Shown piece by piece: positions 18,306 to 27,765 of a stretch of 62,530 nt of DNA. Position numbers and translations under genes: made by a program. How positions within the stretch are numbered: position 1 is the first letter of the stretch; every line of letters starts with the position of its first letter. Origin of the DNA: Xenorhabdus kozodoii (GTDB taxonomy: Bacteria; Pseudomonadota; Gammaproteobacteria; Enterobacterales; Enterobacteriaceae); NCBI RefSeq assembly GCF_002632875.1, contig NZ_NJCX01000008.1:104072-166601 (forward strand), given 5' to 3'. A model generated the notes under the pieces. That model searched no databases. It had not been told where the DNA came from and saw only the letters and a list, made by a program, of their open reading frames with translations.

Positions 18306-19497
18306 TGGGTGCCTCCTTATCTAAGGCCTGTAGCAATATTCCTTTGGAAATGACACCTAAATAACGACTATTGTCACCTACGACAGGCACCGCGCAGGGA
18401 GATTGCGCGACAGTCGATATCAATTCATTCAACGGAATATCTGCCGAAACGGCGATGGGTGTTTCCAATATGGCATGTTCAATGGATTTCTTTTCTGCCA
18501 ACGCCTGTTGCAGGGAGTTGACAGAGACCACTCCAATAAATTTTTGGCCTTTTTCGATCAAATAGCCATAGTTCCTGTCCTCATTATCCAGCACTTTTAA
18601 TGCCGAGCGCGGGCCAAAGCCGGCAGCGGCATGGAGCAATGTTGCTGGTCGACGGCGGGCAATATCTTTGGCTGAGAAAACATGGCCGACATCCACACCA
18701 CGGAAGAAAGTTTTGACATAATCATTAGCGGGGCTATTCATGATTTCATCAGGTGTTCCGACCTGGACGACAATACCATCCTGCATGATGGCAATGCGAT
18801 CACCGATGCGCATAGCTTCATCCAAATCGTGGGAAATAAACACAACGGTACGTTGATGCTCCCCTTGCAAACGTAGTAACTCATCTTGCATTTCGGCACG
18901 GATTAGGGGATCAAGGGCCGAGAAGGCTTCATCCATTAACAGAATATCGGGATTGTTAGCCAACGCTCTGGCTAAGCCAACCCGTTGTTGCATACCCCCG
19001 GACAGTTCATCAGGATAGGATAGGGCGTAGCTTTCGAGATTGACTTGTTTCAGCGTTTCAAAGGCTTTTTGATGGCGCTCGTCTTTAGGAATGCCCGCAA
19101 GATCCATACCAAACGCGGTATTATCCAGAATATTCAAATGCGGCATAAGCGCAAATGACTGGAAAACCATGCTGATTTTGCTACGTCTAACATTCCGTAA
19201 CTGGGTTTCGGTGATGGTGGAAATATCTTCACCGTCGATAAGTACATGGCCTTTGGTAGGCTCTATCAGACGATTGAGAAGACGTACTAGAGTGGATTTA
19301 CCTGAACCAGATAATCCCATAATCACAAATACTTCGCCTTCTTCAATGGCCAGATTGACATCCTGGACACCGACGGTAAGACCTGTTTTTTCAAATATTT
19401 GCTCTTTGCTGAGACCCGACGCTAATAACTTAAATGCAGTCTCAGGATTATTGCCAAATATTTTATAGAGGTTCTTAACTTCAAGTTTAATGCTCAT
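18295..19497 (-). CDS. proV: Glycine betaine ABC transporter ATP-binding protein
   Basis: A 400-residue ATPase, the same length as E. coli ProV. Walker [14 protein letters not shown], signature [16 protein letters not shown], Walker [14 protein letters not shown] and H-loop [12 protein letters not shown] are present. The C-terminal ~120 residues form the paired CBS domains that sense ionic strength in this family. First gene of the proVWX operon; a proU-like promoter is visible 70 bases upstream. Confidence 0.97.
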   Translation of the reverse strand: MSIKLEVKNLYKIFGNNPETAFKLLASGLSKEQIFEKTGLTVGVQDVNLAIEEGEVFVIMGLSGSGKSTLVRLLNRLIEPTKGHVLIDGEDISTITETQLRNVRRSKISMVFQSFALMPHLNILDNTAFGMDLAGIPKDERHQKAFETLKQVNLESYALSYPDELSGGMQQRVGLARALANNPDILLMDEAFSALDPLIRAEMQDELLRLQGEHQRTVVFISHDLDEAMRIGDRIAIMQDGIVVQVGTPDEIMNSPANDYVKTFFRGVDVGHVFSAKDIARRRPATLLHAAAGFGPRSALKVLDNEDRNYGYLIEKGQKFIGVVSVNSLQQALAEKKSIEHAILETPIAVSADIPLNELISTVAQSPCAVPVVGDNSRYLGVISKGILLQALDKEAPNGQ

Positions 19498-19566
19498 GGA
19501 ATAAATATTTCCTATTATTGATGATATGTTGAGGTTGATTACTCCAGCGCTATTTTACCAACATAT

Positions 19567-19594
19567 ACCCTAACATATTAAAATACGCTGACAA
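19567..19594 (-). promoter_or_regulatory. Probable proU promoter
   Basis: On the minus strand a -35 TTGTCA (19589-19594) and a -10 TAGGGT (19567-19572) are separated by 16 bases, about 70 bases before the proV start. The unusual TATGTTAGGGTA stretch resembles my recollection of the E. coli osmoregulated proU promoter, whose -10 is also TAGGGT. Identification is by pattern only. Confidence 0.6.
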
Positions 19595-20794
19595 CCCCTT
19601 ATTTAACATCATTAATACAATGGTTATGTTTCCTATGGCATAATATGGGGGTGAGAAAATGGATTTTTGGATAATTATTTAGAGAAATTCAGCTCAATAA
19701 ATGAATTGAATTTCAGAAAACAATGAAAGATTATTATCCTGTATAAAATTAATTTATTTATATGTTTAGGGTATTATTTTGATTTTTTACATTTTCTTGG
19801 TTTTTTATTCTTTATTTTTTGGTTATCAGTGTGGGGGTTATCATTGCATAAAAATCCATAAAAAAGTGATGGGATAAAATTATCATCGCGATATATTTAA
19901 TATTTATGGGGTTGTTGAATATGATTCTATGTTTAAGGCTTTAAAATGGAGTTTTTTGGGATATAAGTGAGGATATAACAAAAGAGTATGTTGTTTATAT
20001 TTGTTGTTTTTTGTTATTTATTAACCATATTGAATGGAATTGAAATTAAGTAGCTAAATGTTTATTTTGTTTTTTCTATTCTTGGAGTGTTTATGGCTAA
20101 TTTTTCAGTGAGTTTTTTATATTAAACAGAATGTTAACAGATATGAAATGTAATACTTAAGGCTGGGTGAAATAATTAATTTAAATTCATTGGTTATCGT
20201 TCATTATTTCACTGTGCTAAGGATAGAAAAGGGGTCTTGTTCAGAAAAAAGTCAGATGCTTGAGTGATTGGGAGATGATCTTTATCACAGTTTATCAGTT
20301 AACGCTTTTAATGCTTGGGGATAACTGGCTTTTTCACACCATTGAGTGCATTGGTTGCAGTGTAGTGTATCTCTTTTAGGGGAATTTCCCCCAATTGTCG
20401 TTTTCTAACCTAGAATAGACCAATGATATGCCTCTGTGTGTCATAAAGGATAACACTTTTAGCAAAATTTAGGGGTGGTATATTATTTAATAATAATAAA
20501 AACGAACACATGTGTATTATATTGAGATAATTTAATTGTGAAATTAGAGCTATATATAGTTATCTGTTTTGATTTTTTGTCTACATGTGGTGTTTTGATC
20601 TTTTTTAAATAGGTGACATTAAAAATAAAGTGTCATAACTTATTGGCAGAGCCATAATTTTAATTGTCAGAGGGCGCGATGGTTTCTTTATCAAATTGTC
20701 AGATGTGTAATCGAATTCATCATTGCAAAGTGATGAATGGGCGCTTTAGGCTAGTACAGAAATTTTTAATAATAAATTAAATGGAGGTTAGTTT
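19595..20794. other. 1.2-kb AT-rich region without a recognisable gene, between proV and ogt
   Basis: No coding frame of believable composition is seen on either strand. The sequence has many A/T runs, as expected of the H-NS-bound upstream region of proU, but it is long for that role. Small inverted repeats are present: TGACATT/AGTGTCA near 20614-20635 and a GGGGAAATTTCCCC-like patch near 20379-20393. In E. coli nrdF lies upstream of proV; nothing of nrdHIEF is left here. It marks the edge of a rearrangement joint. Confidence 0.55.
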
Positions 20795-21280
20795 ATGTAT
20801 CATCATTACCTGAATACTCCAGAAGGATTTCCCAAGCCTTATGTACATATCACTGCGGACGATGAAGGAGTAAGTAGTATCTATTTCGTCAATGAAAAGA
20901 AAGAATTAGAATCAAAAAATGGGATGACCAAACAGTGCGCGAAAGAGTTACAGGAATATTTTAAAGGGAAACGGCTAACGTTTACCGTTCCTTTAAGCAT
21001 GCAGGGCACTGAATTCCAAAAGCGCGTTTGGCAGCAGCTTTGCAAAATTCCTTATGGAGAAATGTGGAGTTATAAAAAACTGGCACTCACGTTAGGTTCG
21101 GTCAATTATTGTCGTGCGGTCGGCATGGCAAATTCACGCAATCCTGTTTCATTAATTGTGCCTTGTCATCGGGTGATTGGACATGATGGTAAATTGGTTG
21201 GCTATACCGGTGGGCTGGATATCAAAAGGTGGCTACTGGAACATGAAAAGAGCAGAAAGGTGAAAAGTAAACAGAATTAA
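20795..21280 (+). CDS. ogt: Methylated-DNA--protein-cysteine S-methyltransferase
   Basis: A 161-residue O6-alkylguanine-DNA alkyltransferase that transfers the alkyl group irreversibly to its own cysteine. The active site PCHRVIG is present (C124), preceded by FQKRVWQQLCKIPYGEMWSY with the helix-turn-helix region ALTLGSVNYCRAVGMANSRNP. An AATGGAGG ribosome binding site precedes the ATG. Length and domain layout match Ogt rather than Ada. Its 3' third and 59 bases of flanking DNA recur, degenerated, at 27766-28006. Confidence 0.93.
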   Translation: MYHHYLNTPEGFPKPYVHITADDEGVSSIYFVNEKKELESKNGMTKQCAKELQEYFKGKRLTFTVPLSMQGTEFQKRVWQQLCKIPYGEMWSYKKLALTLGSVNYCRAVGMANSRNPVSLIVPCHRVIGHDGKLVGYTGGLDIKRWLLEHEKSRKVKSKQN

Positions 21281-21339
21281 AATAAAACGCTAATTTATTT
21301 GTGAAACCACTATTGGTGTATAAAATCAATTAAATGTAA
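21091..21339. repeat. Direct repeat, left copy (ogt 3' end plus flank)
   Basis: These ~249 bases, from within ogt codon 100 through ~59 bases past the stop, are repeated in the same orientation at 27766-28006 (about 90 percent identical by eye, with an 8-base indel near the stop). Together the copies bracket the Rhs island. Confidence 0.9.
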
Positions 21340-21344
21340 GTGTT

Positions 21345-21373
21345 GATATTTCCCCGCGAAGCGGGGAGATATC
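21345..21373. repeat. Core of a palindromic repeat (related to the 6828 family)
   Basis: GATATTTCCCCGC (21345-21357) pairs with GCGGGGAGATATC (21361-21373), loop GAA. The CCCCGC-GAA-GCGGGG centre is the same as in the 26542-26646 unit, but the outer arms (CCAATC ends) are missing. It may also act as a transcription stop between the convergent ogt and rhs genes. Confidence 0.75.
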
Positions 21374-21416
21374 TGATGCATATTTCACAATCATAACCTC
21401 AAAATCATTATGAAAT

Positions 21417-24400
21417 TTAATTTGGAAAAAGAATATTATATAATAAAGCATAAGATAATGGGTCATTAAGAGAAATAACACCTGTTACTTCTTGTATTAT
21501 TTGTTCTTTATGAGGAAATCTAAGTAATAAATCAGCCGCAGCCCAATCTTTAAACATTCCTCTATAGTTGTTCATCCCCCACAGTTGTAGTATTTGTGAC
21601 ATTCTTATCTCATCAAAAGGTGTTTGATGTGTAAAATTATAATCAATGAGTGAACGTATTGTATTAGTATTGGTAACGTGTGTTACAGCAGTATCATCAG
21701 TAATAAATTGCGCATATAATCTTAAATAAATACTGTCTGTAATATTCACATGAGTACTTTGTTCAGTAAAAAGTTTTACTGAAACAGAATTATCTATTCT
21801 CCATATATTACTTCCACTGGAAGTTTCCCAAAAACCTAATTTTAAAACCTTTCCATAAGTTGATTGATACTCGTAAGGATTAGCTATACTCCTACTCAGA
21901 TTATCCAAATTAATTTCGATATTATTTATCTGGCTATTGCCTATAGTTTCCACAATATCTCGGCCAGCCTGGTTCTTAATCTGCCTGAAACTGCGTACAT
22001 ACTCTGTTTCTCTTACAGTCAGAGAGCCAGCCGTAGTGTAGCTATGGCTACTTCCCGCCACCTCTGCCCCCCTGCCACTCAGGCCATGAGAAAAACTCTC
22101 GGTTAACCTTTCACCGGTTTGCCGCATTCCCCGCGCCAGCCCGCCCAGCAGCCCGCTGCCTAAACTTAATGCTCCCAGGGAGAGGGATACCCAGCCCAGC
22201 ACCGCTGATGCCTGCGGGTTGCTCTCTTCCATCGCCGCACTGGTAATTCCGGTCGCATCGCCCAAAAAGCCGATCCCCGCTAAAATCGCGCCGCTAATTG
22301 TCAGAGACGCACCTCCCGTCGGGATCGCCATTGCCAGCCCAATGACCAGACCTATTGTCCCAAAGACAATGCCCAGAATACTGCCCAGGCTTATATGCCC
22401 GCTGGGATCGCTCCGGTTTATCGGATCACCCAAACAGTATGCATAGGGGTTCAGCCCCCCGGCACCAAACGGGCTTAAGCTATCCGGGGCAGTAAACCGC
22501 ATGAGTACCGGATTGTAGGTCCGGTAGCCATTGCCCAGATGATAACCGCCGCCCACCGGATCGAAGGCTTCCCCGGTATACGCGGGCTGAGCGGGATCCT
22601 GTTCGTTTGTTGCCTGCTGCCCATACGGCGTGTAGCGATAGCGGGTCAGGGTATCGGGATGCTGTAGGCTCACCAGCACACTGCCTTGCTGGTCAGTACC
22701 CAGTAAATGCGTGCCACTGTCGGTGACGGTTGCCGCCGGCACGCCGTTCGCCTGTACCCGGTGGGTTTCTGTCCCGCTTTCCCGCAATACTTCCATCACC
22801 CGTATGTTGCCCCAATAATACAGTTCCTGCGTCTGTGTATCGTTCAGTCGTTGCAGTGCCAGCCGACCCGCCGCATCGTACCCGTAACCACAGGTGTTTT
22901 CGTTCAGCGTGGCGGAGGTGAGCTGGCCCAGCGCATCGTAGGTAAGCTCTCGCCCGGCCTCATCCCGGATCAGCCGCCCGTTTTTATCGTAAGCCAGCGT
23001 AATTTCCGCCGGATAGCCCGGATGGGTATGAGTAATACGCTGTAACTGGCAGGCATCGGACGGGCTGTAACTGAACGTCGCCGTATCACTGCTGCCATCC
23101 GCCAGCGTGGTGATACAAGTCAGGATATTACCCAGCCGATCATAAGTGAACTGCTGGCGGGTCAGCGTCATACCATAAGCATCCCGTGGGCACTCGCTCC
23201 CCGTGCACTGATAATCCGTCAGCCAGCGGCGGGCAGGGTCGTAAGTGTAGCTTTCCTGCCGTAACAATCCGGCCTGTTGTGAGTGGGTCGCCCGGCTCGC
23301 TATCTGACCGATAACGGTATAGGTCTGCGTCAGCGTCAGTATGTCGGTGTCGCTTTCAATCCGGCGTTCCGTTTCCCGGCCAAAATCATCCCACTTCAGC
23401 GTAGTCATCAGTTGCTGCGTTGTTTTTTTATCCTGTACCGTCCAGCGGTTAAGCCGGCTGGCGGCATCATAGGAAAAGGTCACACTGAGAGCCTCGTCAG
23501 CCATTTCAACCGGCCGCCCCAGCGTATCAAAACGCAGCCGCTGGGTTCGGTTTTCCGCCGTTGAAAATCCCCGGTATTCTGTCAGCCTGCCCGCTGGCGA
23601 GTAACGGTATTCTGCGTTCCGGGCCGCGCCTGCACCGGTATCGTCAAAACGCACACTTTCCTGCTGTAACTGCCCGTCCGGGGTATAATTGAGTTGCTGA
23701 ACAGCCTGCTGTGCCGTCACCGCCCGGACCATCGCGCCGGTTTTAGCCTCATAGGTAAAGTTTTGCTGGATACCCGTGGTGATCATCTGGAGCAACGCGT
23801 TGCCCAGCCGGGGTTCATGTTGTTGCTGCGATGTCTGCCCCTGCGCATCGGTGACCGCTATCGGTGCCGGATTATTGGCCTGATAGGTCGCCCGGTGGGT
23901 ACGGTCGCTAACCGTGGTGGATATCACCCGGTGCAGGCTGTCAAACTCACGGATACCCAGCACTTTTCCGTCGGCTTCTATCTGTGTCAGTAACGCCCCG
24001 ACGCTGAACGGCGCATAACTTTTGCGCACCACGGTGCCATCGCTGTACTGGATCACCGATACCCGGTTAAAGGCATCATAACCGTACTCGGTCTTCTGCC
24101 CCAGCGCATCCACCGTGGCGCGTAATCGCCCCAGTCCGTCATAATCGTTTTGTTGCTGGCTGGCCGGTTGTCCCTGACTGTCATATTGCGTTACGGTCAA
24201 CGGCTGGTGCCGCAGGTCGTAGACGGTTTCTGTATAACTGAACGACAGGCCATCCGCTTCCATCTGATGCCGGGTTGTCAGCGTGACCGGATCATACTCC
24301 TGCCGCAACCGTTTTCCGGTGTCATCCGTGACCAGGCAGGGTTGACCCCAGTTGTTGTAAGTGGTTTGCTGGCGAACGGAAACCTGCCTGACCTGTGCCT

Positions 24401-26492
24401 CTTTTTCCGGATCTGTTTCCGTTGGTAACCAGTCATGGTAGGTTTTCGTGATAGCCCGGCCCCAGCTGTCCCGCTCGATGCCCGACACTTGACGCCAGCC
24501 CGCCGCTTCCTGCCCTTTCGCCAGTATTTCCTTTTGATAAGGCTGTCCTTTTCCGTTAAACCGGGTGCGTGTCTGATTGCCCCAAACATCCTGTTGGGTG
24601 GTGGTGGGCACGTTATTTTCTTCAATGGTATAAGTAAACTGAATATCGCGGGCGTAATCCGTGCCGGCATTATCCTCCTGTTTCAGCAGGCGTCCCAGTG
24701 CATCATAGGTATAGTGTGCCGTACAATTCAGTGGGTCTTGTCCCCGCAAGAGTTTGCCGCTGACACACGATGTCACCTGGAGGCCACTGACGGTCAGCCC
24801 GTCATGTCCGCACCACTGCACGGTATTTTGCAGCTCTCCGTCTGTCAGGCTGTAGCTGAAGCGCGTCTGGCTGGTCCAGTGCGGCAAGGTGTCCGTTGAC
24901 CTGTTATCCGGCGCGCTGTAGACCGTTTCTTCAATCAATGCCACCCGCCCGTGGTGGGGCTGATCCGGCTGATCCACATAATGGGTTTGGCTGGCTTGCA
25001 GTAACTGGCTGCCGCTGTACATTTCTTGCCGGGTACACACCACGGCATAGGTGTTCGGGCTGCCGGAACGGGTGGATAAGGTTTCATAACGATAGCGCAC
25101 GTGATGCACCGGCGCATCGTTATAGCCCGCTGTCGGTGCTGGCGTCACAGTTTTAGATTTAACGTAACGCACAAACCCGTGGGGGTCCGCCGGACACTGA
25201 TCGGTTTCCCCTTCTGCGGGGTAATATACCCATTCAGTACGGGTGCCATCCGGGGCGACCTGAACGGTCGGGTTGCCCGCCGCATCAAATTCAGTCTGCG
25301 TCACTTCTTCCCGCTGGCCACTGTCACTGATAAAACGCACTGTCGCGGATTGCGGTAACTGGAACTGCGGCGGCTGGTTATCAAAACTTTGTCCAATGTG
25401 GGCATAATATTTTGTCTTGTGCTGACGCTGACAACTGTTTTGCTGTGCGTTTTCTGAAATCAGCAGGTGGTAATTATTGTAACGCCGGGTAATATGCCGC
25501 TGTTCTGTGCCATTATTCCAATGCTCGGTTGAGCCGTAGTGATAATTTGTCAGGACCCCGTAGAGATAGTCATCATTCTCATTCCAGCTCCCATGACTGC
25601 CGTACCCCAGAAAATTATATTCGGTATATTCATAGTCCCTGATGATGTCAGAACCTGGCTTGATTTGTTGAGTGTGCCGGGTGACATAAGGCAACGGTGG
25701 CAGGTGGGCGTCACTGGGGAAGTCATGCCCCTCCAAATCGTAATTCACAAATTCAGTCATGCCGGTCGGTGATGAAATCCGGGTTAAGAATCCGCTGCCT
25801 GAGTCATACCCCAGTTTCCAGCTTAACGTTTGGTCACCCGACTCATTATGGATCTGAGTCACCCGGTCATTCTCAAAGTTTAATCGGATAACATAAGATT
25901 CCGGTGTGTCGGGCCAGACCATAATCCGGGTATAGATAGCCGTATGATACTGGATTTTTAACAGCACCTGACTTTCGTCTGAGACTGAAACAAGGCGGGG
26001 GATTGGCTTCCCCCCATAATCCCAATCCAGTGTCAGAGTACATCCCAGTGGGTTGATAATGTGAGTGGGGACTTTGAGATCATAAAGATTCCGGGGACCG
26101 GTCAGTATTTCCACCTGACCGGATTTATGGATGACCCGGTAAACATTTTGTTCGACATCTTTTTCAAACCGAATCACATCCTGCTTGTATTGTTTCAAAA
26201 AGACCCGCTCATCGGTTTCAAAGACTTTATACTGTTCGCCGGTTGAAAGCATTAACAACCGGTGTTCCGCATTATAGTGCGTGAGCCCCAGCGAAAAACC
26301 GATGCCAAAACCAATATTGCCCGAATTGAGCGGGCTATAAGACAGTGCGAAAGTCTGCTCTGGCCCAAGCTGGTTATTGCCGATAAGGTGTGCCAGCGGC
26401 ATCGCGTAATTAAATAACCCGGTACGCGGATCGACTTGGCCCGTTGCTGTGCTCTGAAAATTAGCGGCCTGGGAGAAAAAATTATCACTCAT
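21417..26492 (-). CDS. Rhs/YD-repeat protein (Tc-toxin C-like) with a variable C-terminal domain
   Basis: A 1691-residue Rhs protein. The N-terminal start (MSDNFFSQAANFQSTATGQV) with GQVDPRTGLFNYAMPLA and FALSYSPLNSGNIGFGIGFS is typical of large Rhs/Tc-related proteins of insect pathogens. YD repeats such as YTYDALGRLL, YDGLGRLRATVDALGQKTEY and LTYDALGQL fill residues ~600-1300. The core ends at ~1366 with GNGYRTYNPVLMRFTAPDSL and NPYAYCLGDPINRSDPSGH, the self-cleaving Rhs-core signature. After it come a glycine-rich hydrophobic stretch (~1367-1456) and an unrecognised ~185-residue C-terminus whose DNA (21417-21970) is clearly more AT-rich than the core. The start at 26492 is chosen over 26603 because it has an AGGTGA site and the longer frame reads through a repeat. 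The family forms a shell that encloses and delivers a C-terminal toxin. No tcdA/tcdB, vgrG, PAAR or downstream immunity gene is beside it. Confidence 0.88.
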   Translation of the reverse strand: MSDNFFSQAANFQSTATGQVDPRTGLFNYAMPLAHLIGNNQLGPEQTFALSYSPLNSGNIGFGIGFSLGLTHYNAEHRLLMLSTGEQYKVFETDERVFLKQYKQDVIRFEKDVEQNVYRVIHKSGQVEILTGPRNLYDLKVPTHIINPLGCTLTLDWDYGGKPIPRLVSVSDESQVLLKIQYHTAIYTRIMVWPDTPESYVIRLNFENDRVTQIHNESGDQTLSWKLGYDSGSGFLTRISSPTGMTEFVNYDLEGHDFPSDAHLPPLPYVTRHTQQIKPGSDIIRDYEYTEYNFLGYGSHGSWNENDDYLYGVLTNYHYGSTEHWNNGTEQRHITRRYNNYHLLISENAQQNSCQRQHKTKYYAHIGQSFDNQPPQFQLPQSATVRFISDSGQREEVTQTEFDAAGNPTVQVAPDGTRTEWVYYPAEGETDQCPADPHGFVRYVKSKTVTPAPTAGYNDAPVHHVRYRYETLSTRSGSPNTYAVVCTRQEMYSGSQLLQASQTHYVDQPDQPHHGRVALIEETVYSAPDNRSTDTLPHWTSQTRFSYSLTDGELQNTVQWCGHDGLTVSGLQVTSCVSGKLLRGQDPLNCTAHYTYDALGRLLKQEDNAGTDYARDIQFTYTIEENNVPTTTQQDVWGNQTRTRFNGKGQPYQKEILAKGQEAAGWRQVSGIERDSWGRAITKTYHDWLPTETDPEKEAQVRQVSVRQQTTYNNWGQPCLVTDDTGKRLRQEYDPVTLTTRHQMEADGLSFSYTETVYDLRHQPLTVTQYDSQGQPASQQQNDYDGLGRLRATVDALGQKTEYGYDAFNRVSVIQYSDGTVVRKSYAPFSVGALLTQIEADGKVLGIREFDSLHRVISTTVSDRTHRATYQANNPAPIAVTDAQGQTSQQQHEPRLGNALLQMITTGIQQNFTYEAKTGAMVRAVTAQQAVQQLNYTPDGQLQQESVRFDDTGAGAARNAEYRYSPAGRLTEYRGFSTAENRTQRLRFDTLGRPVEMADEALSVTFSYDAASRLNRWTVQDKKTTQQLMTTLKWDDFGRETERRIESDTDILTLTQTYTVIGQIASRATHSQQAGLLRQESYTYDPARRWLTDYQCTGSECPRDAYGMTLTRQQFTYDRLGNILTCITTLADGSSDTATFSYSPSDACQLQRITHTHPGYPAEITLAYDKNGRLIRDEAGRELTYDALGQLTSATLNENTCGYGYDAAGRLALQRLNDTQTQELYYWGNIRVMEVLRESGTETHRVQANGVPAATVTDSGTHLLGTDQQGSVLVSLQHPDTLTRYRYTPYGQQATNEQDPAQPAYTGEAFDPVGGGYHLGNGYRTYNPVLMRFTAPDSLSPFGAGGLNPYAYCLGDPINRSDPSGHISLGSILGIVFGTIGLVIGLAMAIPTGGASLTISGAILAGIGFLGDATGITSAAMEESNPQASAVLGWVSLSLGALSLGSGLLGGLARGMRQTGERLTESFSHGLSGRGAEVAGSSHSYTTAGSLTVRETEYVRSFRQIKNQAGRDIVETIGNSQINNIEINLDNLSRSIANPYEYQSTYGKVLKLGFWETSSGSNIWRIDNSVSVKLFTEQSTHVNITDSIYLRLYAQFITDDTAVTHVTNTNTIRSLIDYNFTHQTPFDEIRMSQILQLWGMNNYRGMFKDWAAADLLLRFPHKEQIIQEVTGVISLNDPLSYALLYNILFPN

Positions 26493-26541
26493 CTTAATCA
26501 CCTGTCTTTGAGAGCAGAATATTGTGGTCGTTAAAACGCGA

Positions 26542-26646
26542 TATACCAATCGCCTTTCAAGATGCGTCTTATATCTCCCCGCGAAGCGGGGAGATATAAA
26601 CACTCTCGTTGGTTTGCAAACGGCAACTTGAAGTTAGATTGGTATA
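26542..26646. repeat. Palindromic intergenic repeat unit, copy 2 (complete)
   Basis: Reverse complement of the element at 6828-6931, almost identical in sequence: ends TATACCAATC and GATTGGTATA, central hairpin TATATCTCCCCGC / GCGGGGAGATATA with loop GAA in place of TAC. It lies just upstream of the rhs start and shares its terminal TATA with the adjoining ERIC element. Confidence 0.92.
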
Positions 26647-26771
26647 TACCCGTCGTCTTTCAAGTTGCCGCTTTGTTGGCTGCGCTCATTCACCCCAGTC
26701 ACAGAGTTATCTATGCTCCTGGGGGTTCATTCCCTTGCCGCCGCGCTGCATCTTGAAATCCATAGGGTATA
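26645..26771. repeat. ERIC element (127 bp), copy 1
   Basis: Exactly 127 bp, the canonical ERIC length, with ends TATACCCGTCGTC and CATAGGGTATA. It contains the well-known ERIC centre: GCTCCTGGGGGTTCATTC and, on the other strand, GTGACTGGGGTGAATGAGCG, which match the classical ERIC primer sites. It abuts palindromic unit copy 2. The same 127 bp occurs in inverse orientation at 62144-62270. Confidence 0.93.
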
Positions 26772-26838
26772 GACTGTTTTACCCTTCCTGTAGGTGAAAT
26801 TCGTTATCATTGCCCGTGACATCCATGATAATTTTTAG

Positions 26839-27256
26839 CTAGACTGATTCATTGCCATAAACATCACGAAATTTAAATTGTGGCACTTGGTTCGCTTCAT
26901 CAACCCAAAAATTGTCTATTGGTTTTTTGAAATAAAGTCGACTCAAACTAACCACATCAGTACGTGGTGTTGTGTCTATTTTGACTTGTGGAGTCGCTTC
27001 CCTAGTTATAGTGCTACCAGAATCAGGAAAATAATATTTTTTAGACTGATAATCAGCGCCCACTATTCTCCTAGCCTGATATTTCCCCCACAGAAACCAA
27101 AGATAAAGATGACTATCTGTTGTGTGATGAGTAAACCTTCGGTAATCATATCTAAAAGTGTCGTTATCGTTTTATAGTATTTTTAATATCAACATCATGA
27201 ATAGAAAATTGATAATTATCAGTGGCATAGATGTAGTGATTATCTTGAGGGTTTTT
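26839..27256 (-). pseudogene. Frameshifted 3' remnant of an unidentified gene
   Basis: Two adjoining minus-strand frames read like one protein broken by a frameshift near 27164-27171. The first (27256-27164) gives KNPQDNHYIYATDNYQFSI then HDVDIKNTIK. The second (27171-26839) gives NDNDTFRYDYRRFTHHTTDS, then LYLWFLWGKYQARRIVGADY, and ends with NQVPQFKFRDVYGNESV and a stop. Codon usage and composition look coding, and tyrosines are frequent. No start is seen and no family is recognised. It is upstream of rhs on the same strand, so it may be the tail of a gene that once preceded rhs. Confidence 0.5.
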
Positions 27257-27585
27257 TTATTTTTCTAAAATGCAAACGGAACTATACTAGGAATAGTTCC
27301 ATGAAAATATAATATTATTTAATGAGATAAAATGTACGCCCAATACGACGAACGGGATTCAATTAAAAAACGACAACGACATTCTATAATTAATATTGAC
27401 ATATATAAATATTAGACTACGCATTAAAACATTTCCAATAAAATAATAAAAATAAATATTTCATTAATTAAGTTTATATAAATAAAAGATGGAAATCCTC
27501 GTGGAAATAATAACAAATTATTTTTATTGAACTCTTTTTTATAAGACTATTTTATGATGTGAGTTTATTTAAATAATTTTATTGT
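27257..27585. other. AT-rich non-coding stretch inside the Rhs island
   Basis: About 330 bases, very AT-rich. I see no believable coding frame, RNA gene or complete repeat. It separates two remnants of minus-strand genes. Confidence 0.5.
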
Positions 27586-27741
27586 CTATTTGAAGGTAAG
27601 CGCCAGCGAATAACCACCTTGCTTTTTGCTCTTTTCCAGATCCGGCACTGGCCTGTGCCCCGCGGGCGGGCTGAACAGCCATGCTTCCTGCCGGGCATTG
27701 GAGACAGTTTGATGGTTGTCCTGGAAGTTTTTTTCACATTC
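27586..27741 (-). pseudogene. C-terminal remnant of an unidentified gene
   Basis: A GC-richer minus-strand frame open after a TGA at 27742-27744 encodes 51 residues, including NFQDNHQTVSNARQEAWLF, PPAGHRPVPDLEKSKKQG and the end GGYSLALTFK, then TAG. Composition differs sharply from the AT-rich DNA on its left, which suggests a true coding fragment. It ends about 25 bases from the degenerate ogt copy. No family recognised; a plus-strand frame over it (27619-27861) is judged a shadow. Confidence 0.4.
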
Positions 27742-27765
27742 TCAGCAGGCGTATTTTGGGCGAAT

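Noticed and set aside
21340-21416. Immunity gene downstream of the Rhs C-terminus
   Set aside because: Only ~80 bases with a palindrome core lie between the rhs stop and ogt, which is convergent; no room for a gene.
22707-25358. Many plus-strand open frames antisense to the rhs gene
   Set aside because: They are shadows created by the GC-rich third positions of the Rhs core; none has a start context or a recognisable domain.
21417-26492. Calling the Rhs gene a bona fide Tc-complex TccC
   Set aside because: It is much longer than known TccC proteins (~950-1050 residues) and no TcA or TcB partner is nearby, so only a general Rhs/Tc-C-like label is supported.
26493-26603. N-terminal extension of the Rhs frame (MFISPRFAGR...)
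   Set aside because: It reads through the palindromic repeat and lacks a ribosome binding site, while the ATG at 26492 has AGGTGA and the family N-terminus.
26562-26797. Two small plus-strand frames over the ERIC and palindrome
   Set aside because: The same peptides recur at 62121-62458 because the repeat is duplicated; they reflect repeat sequence, not genes.
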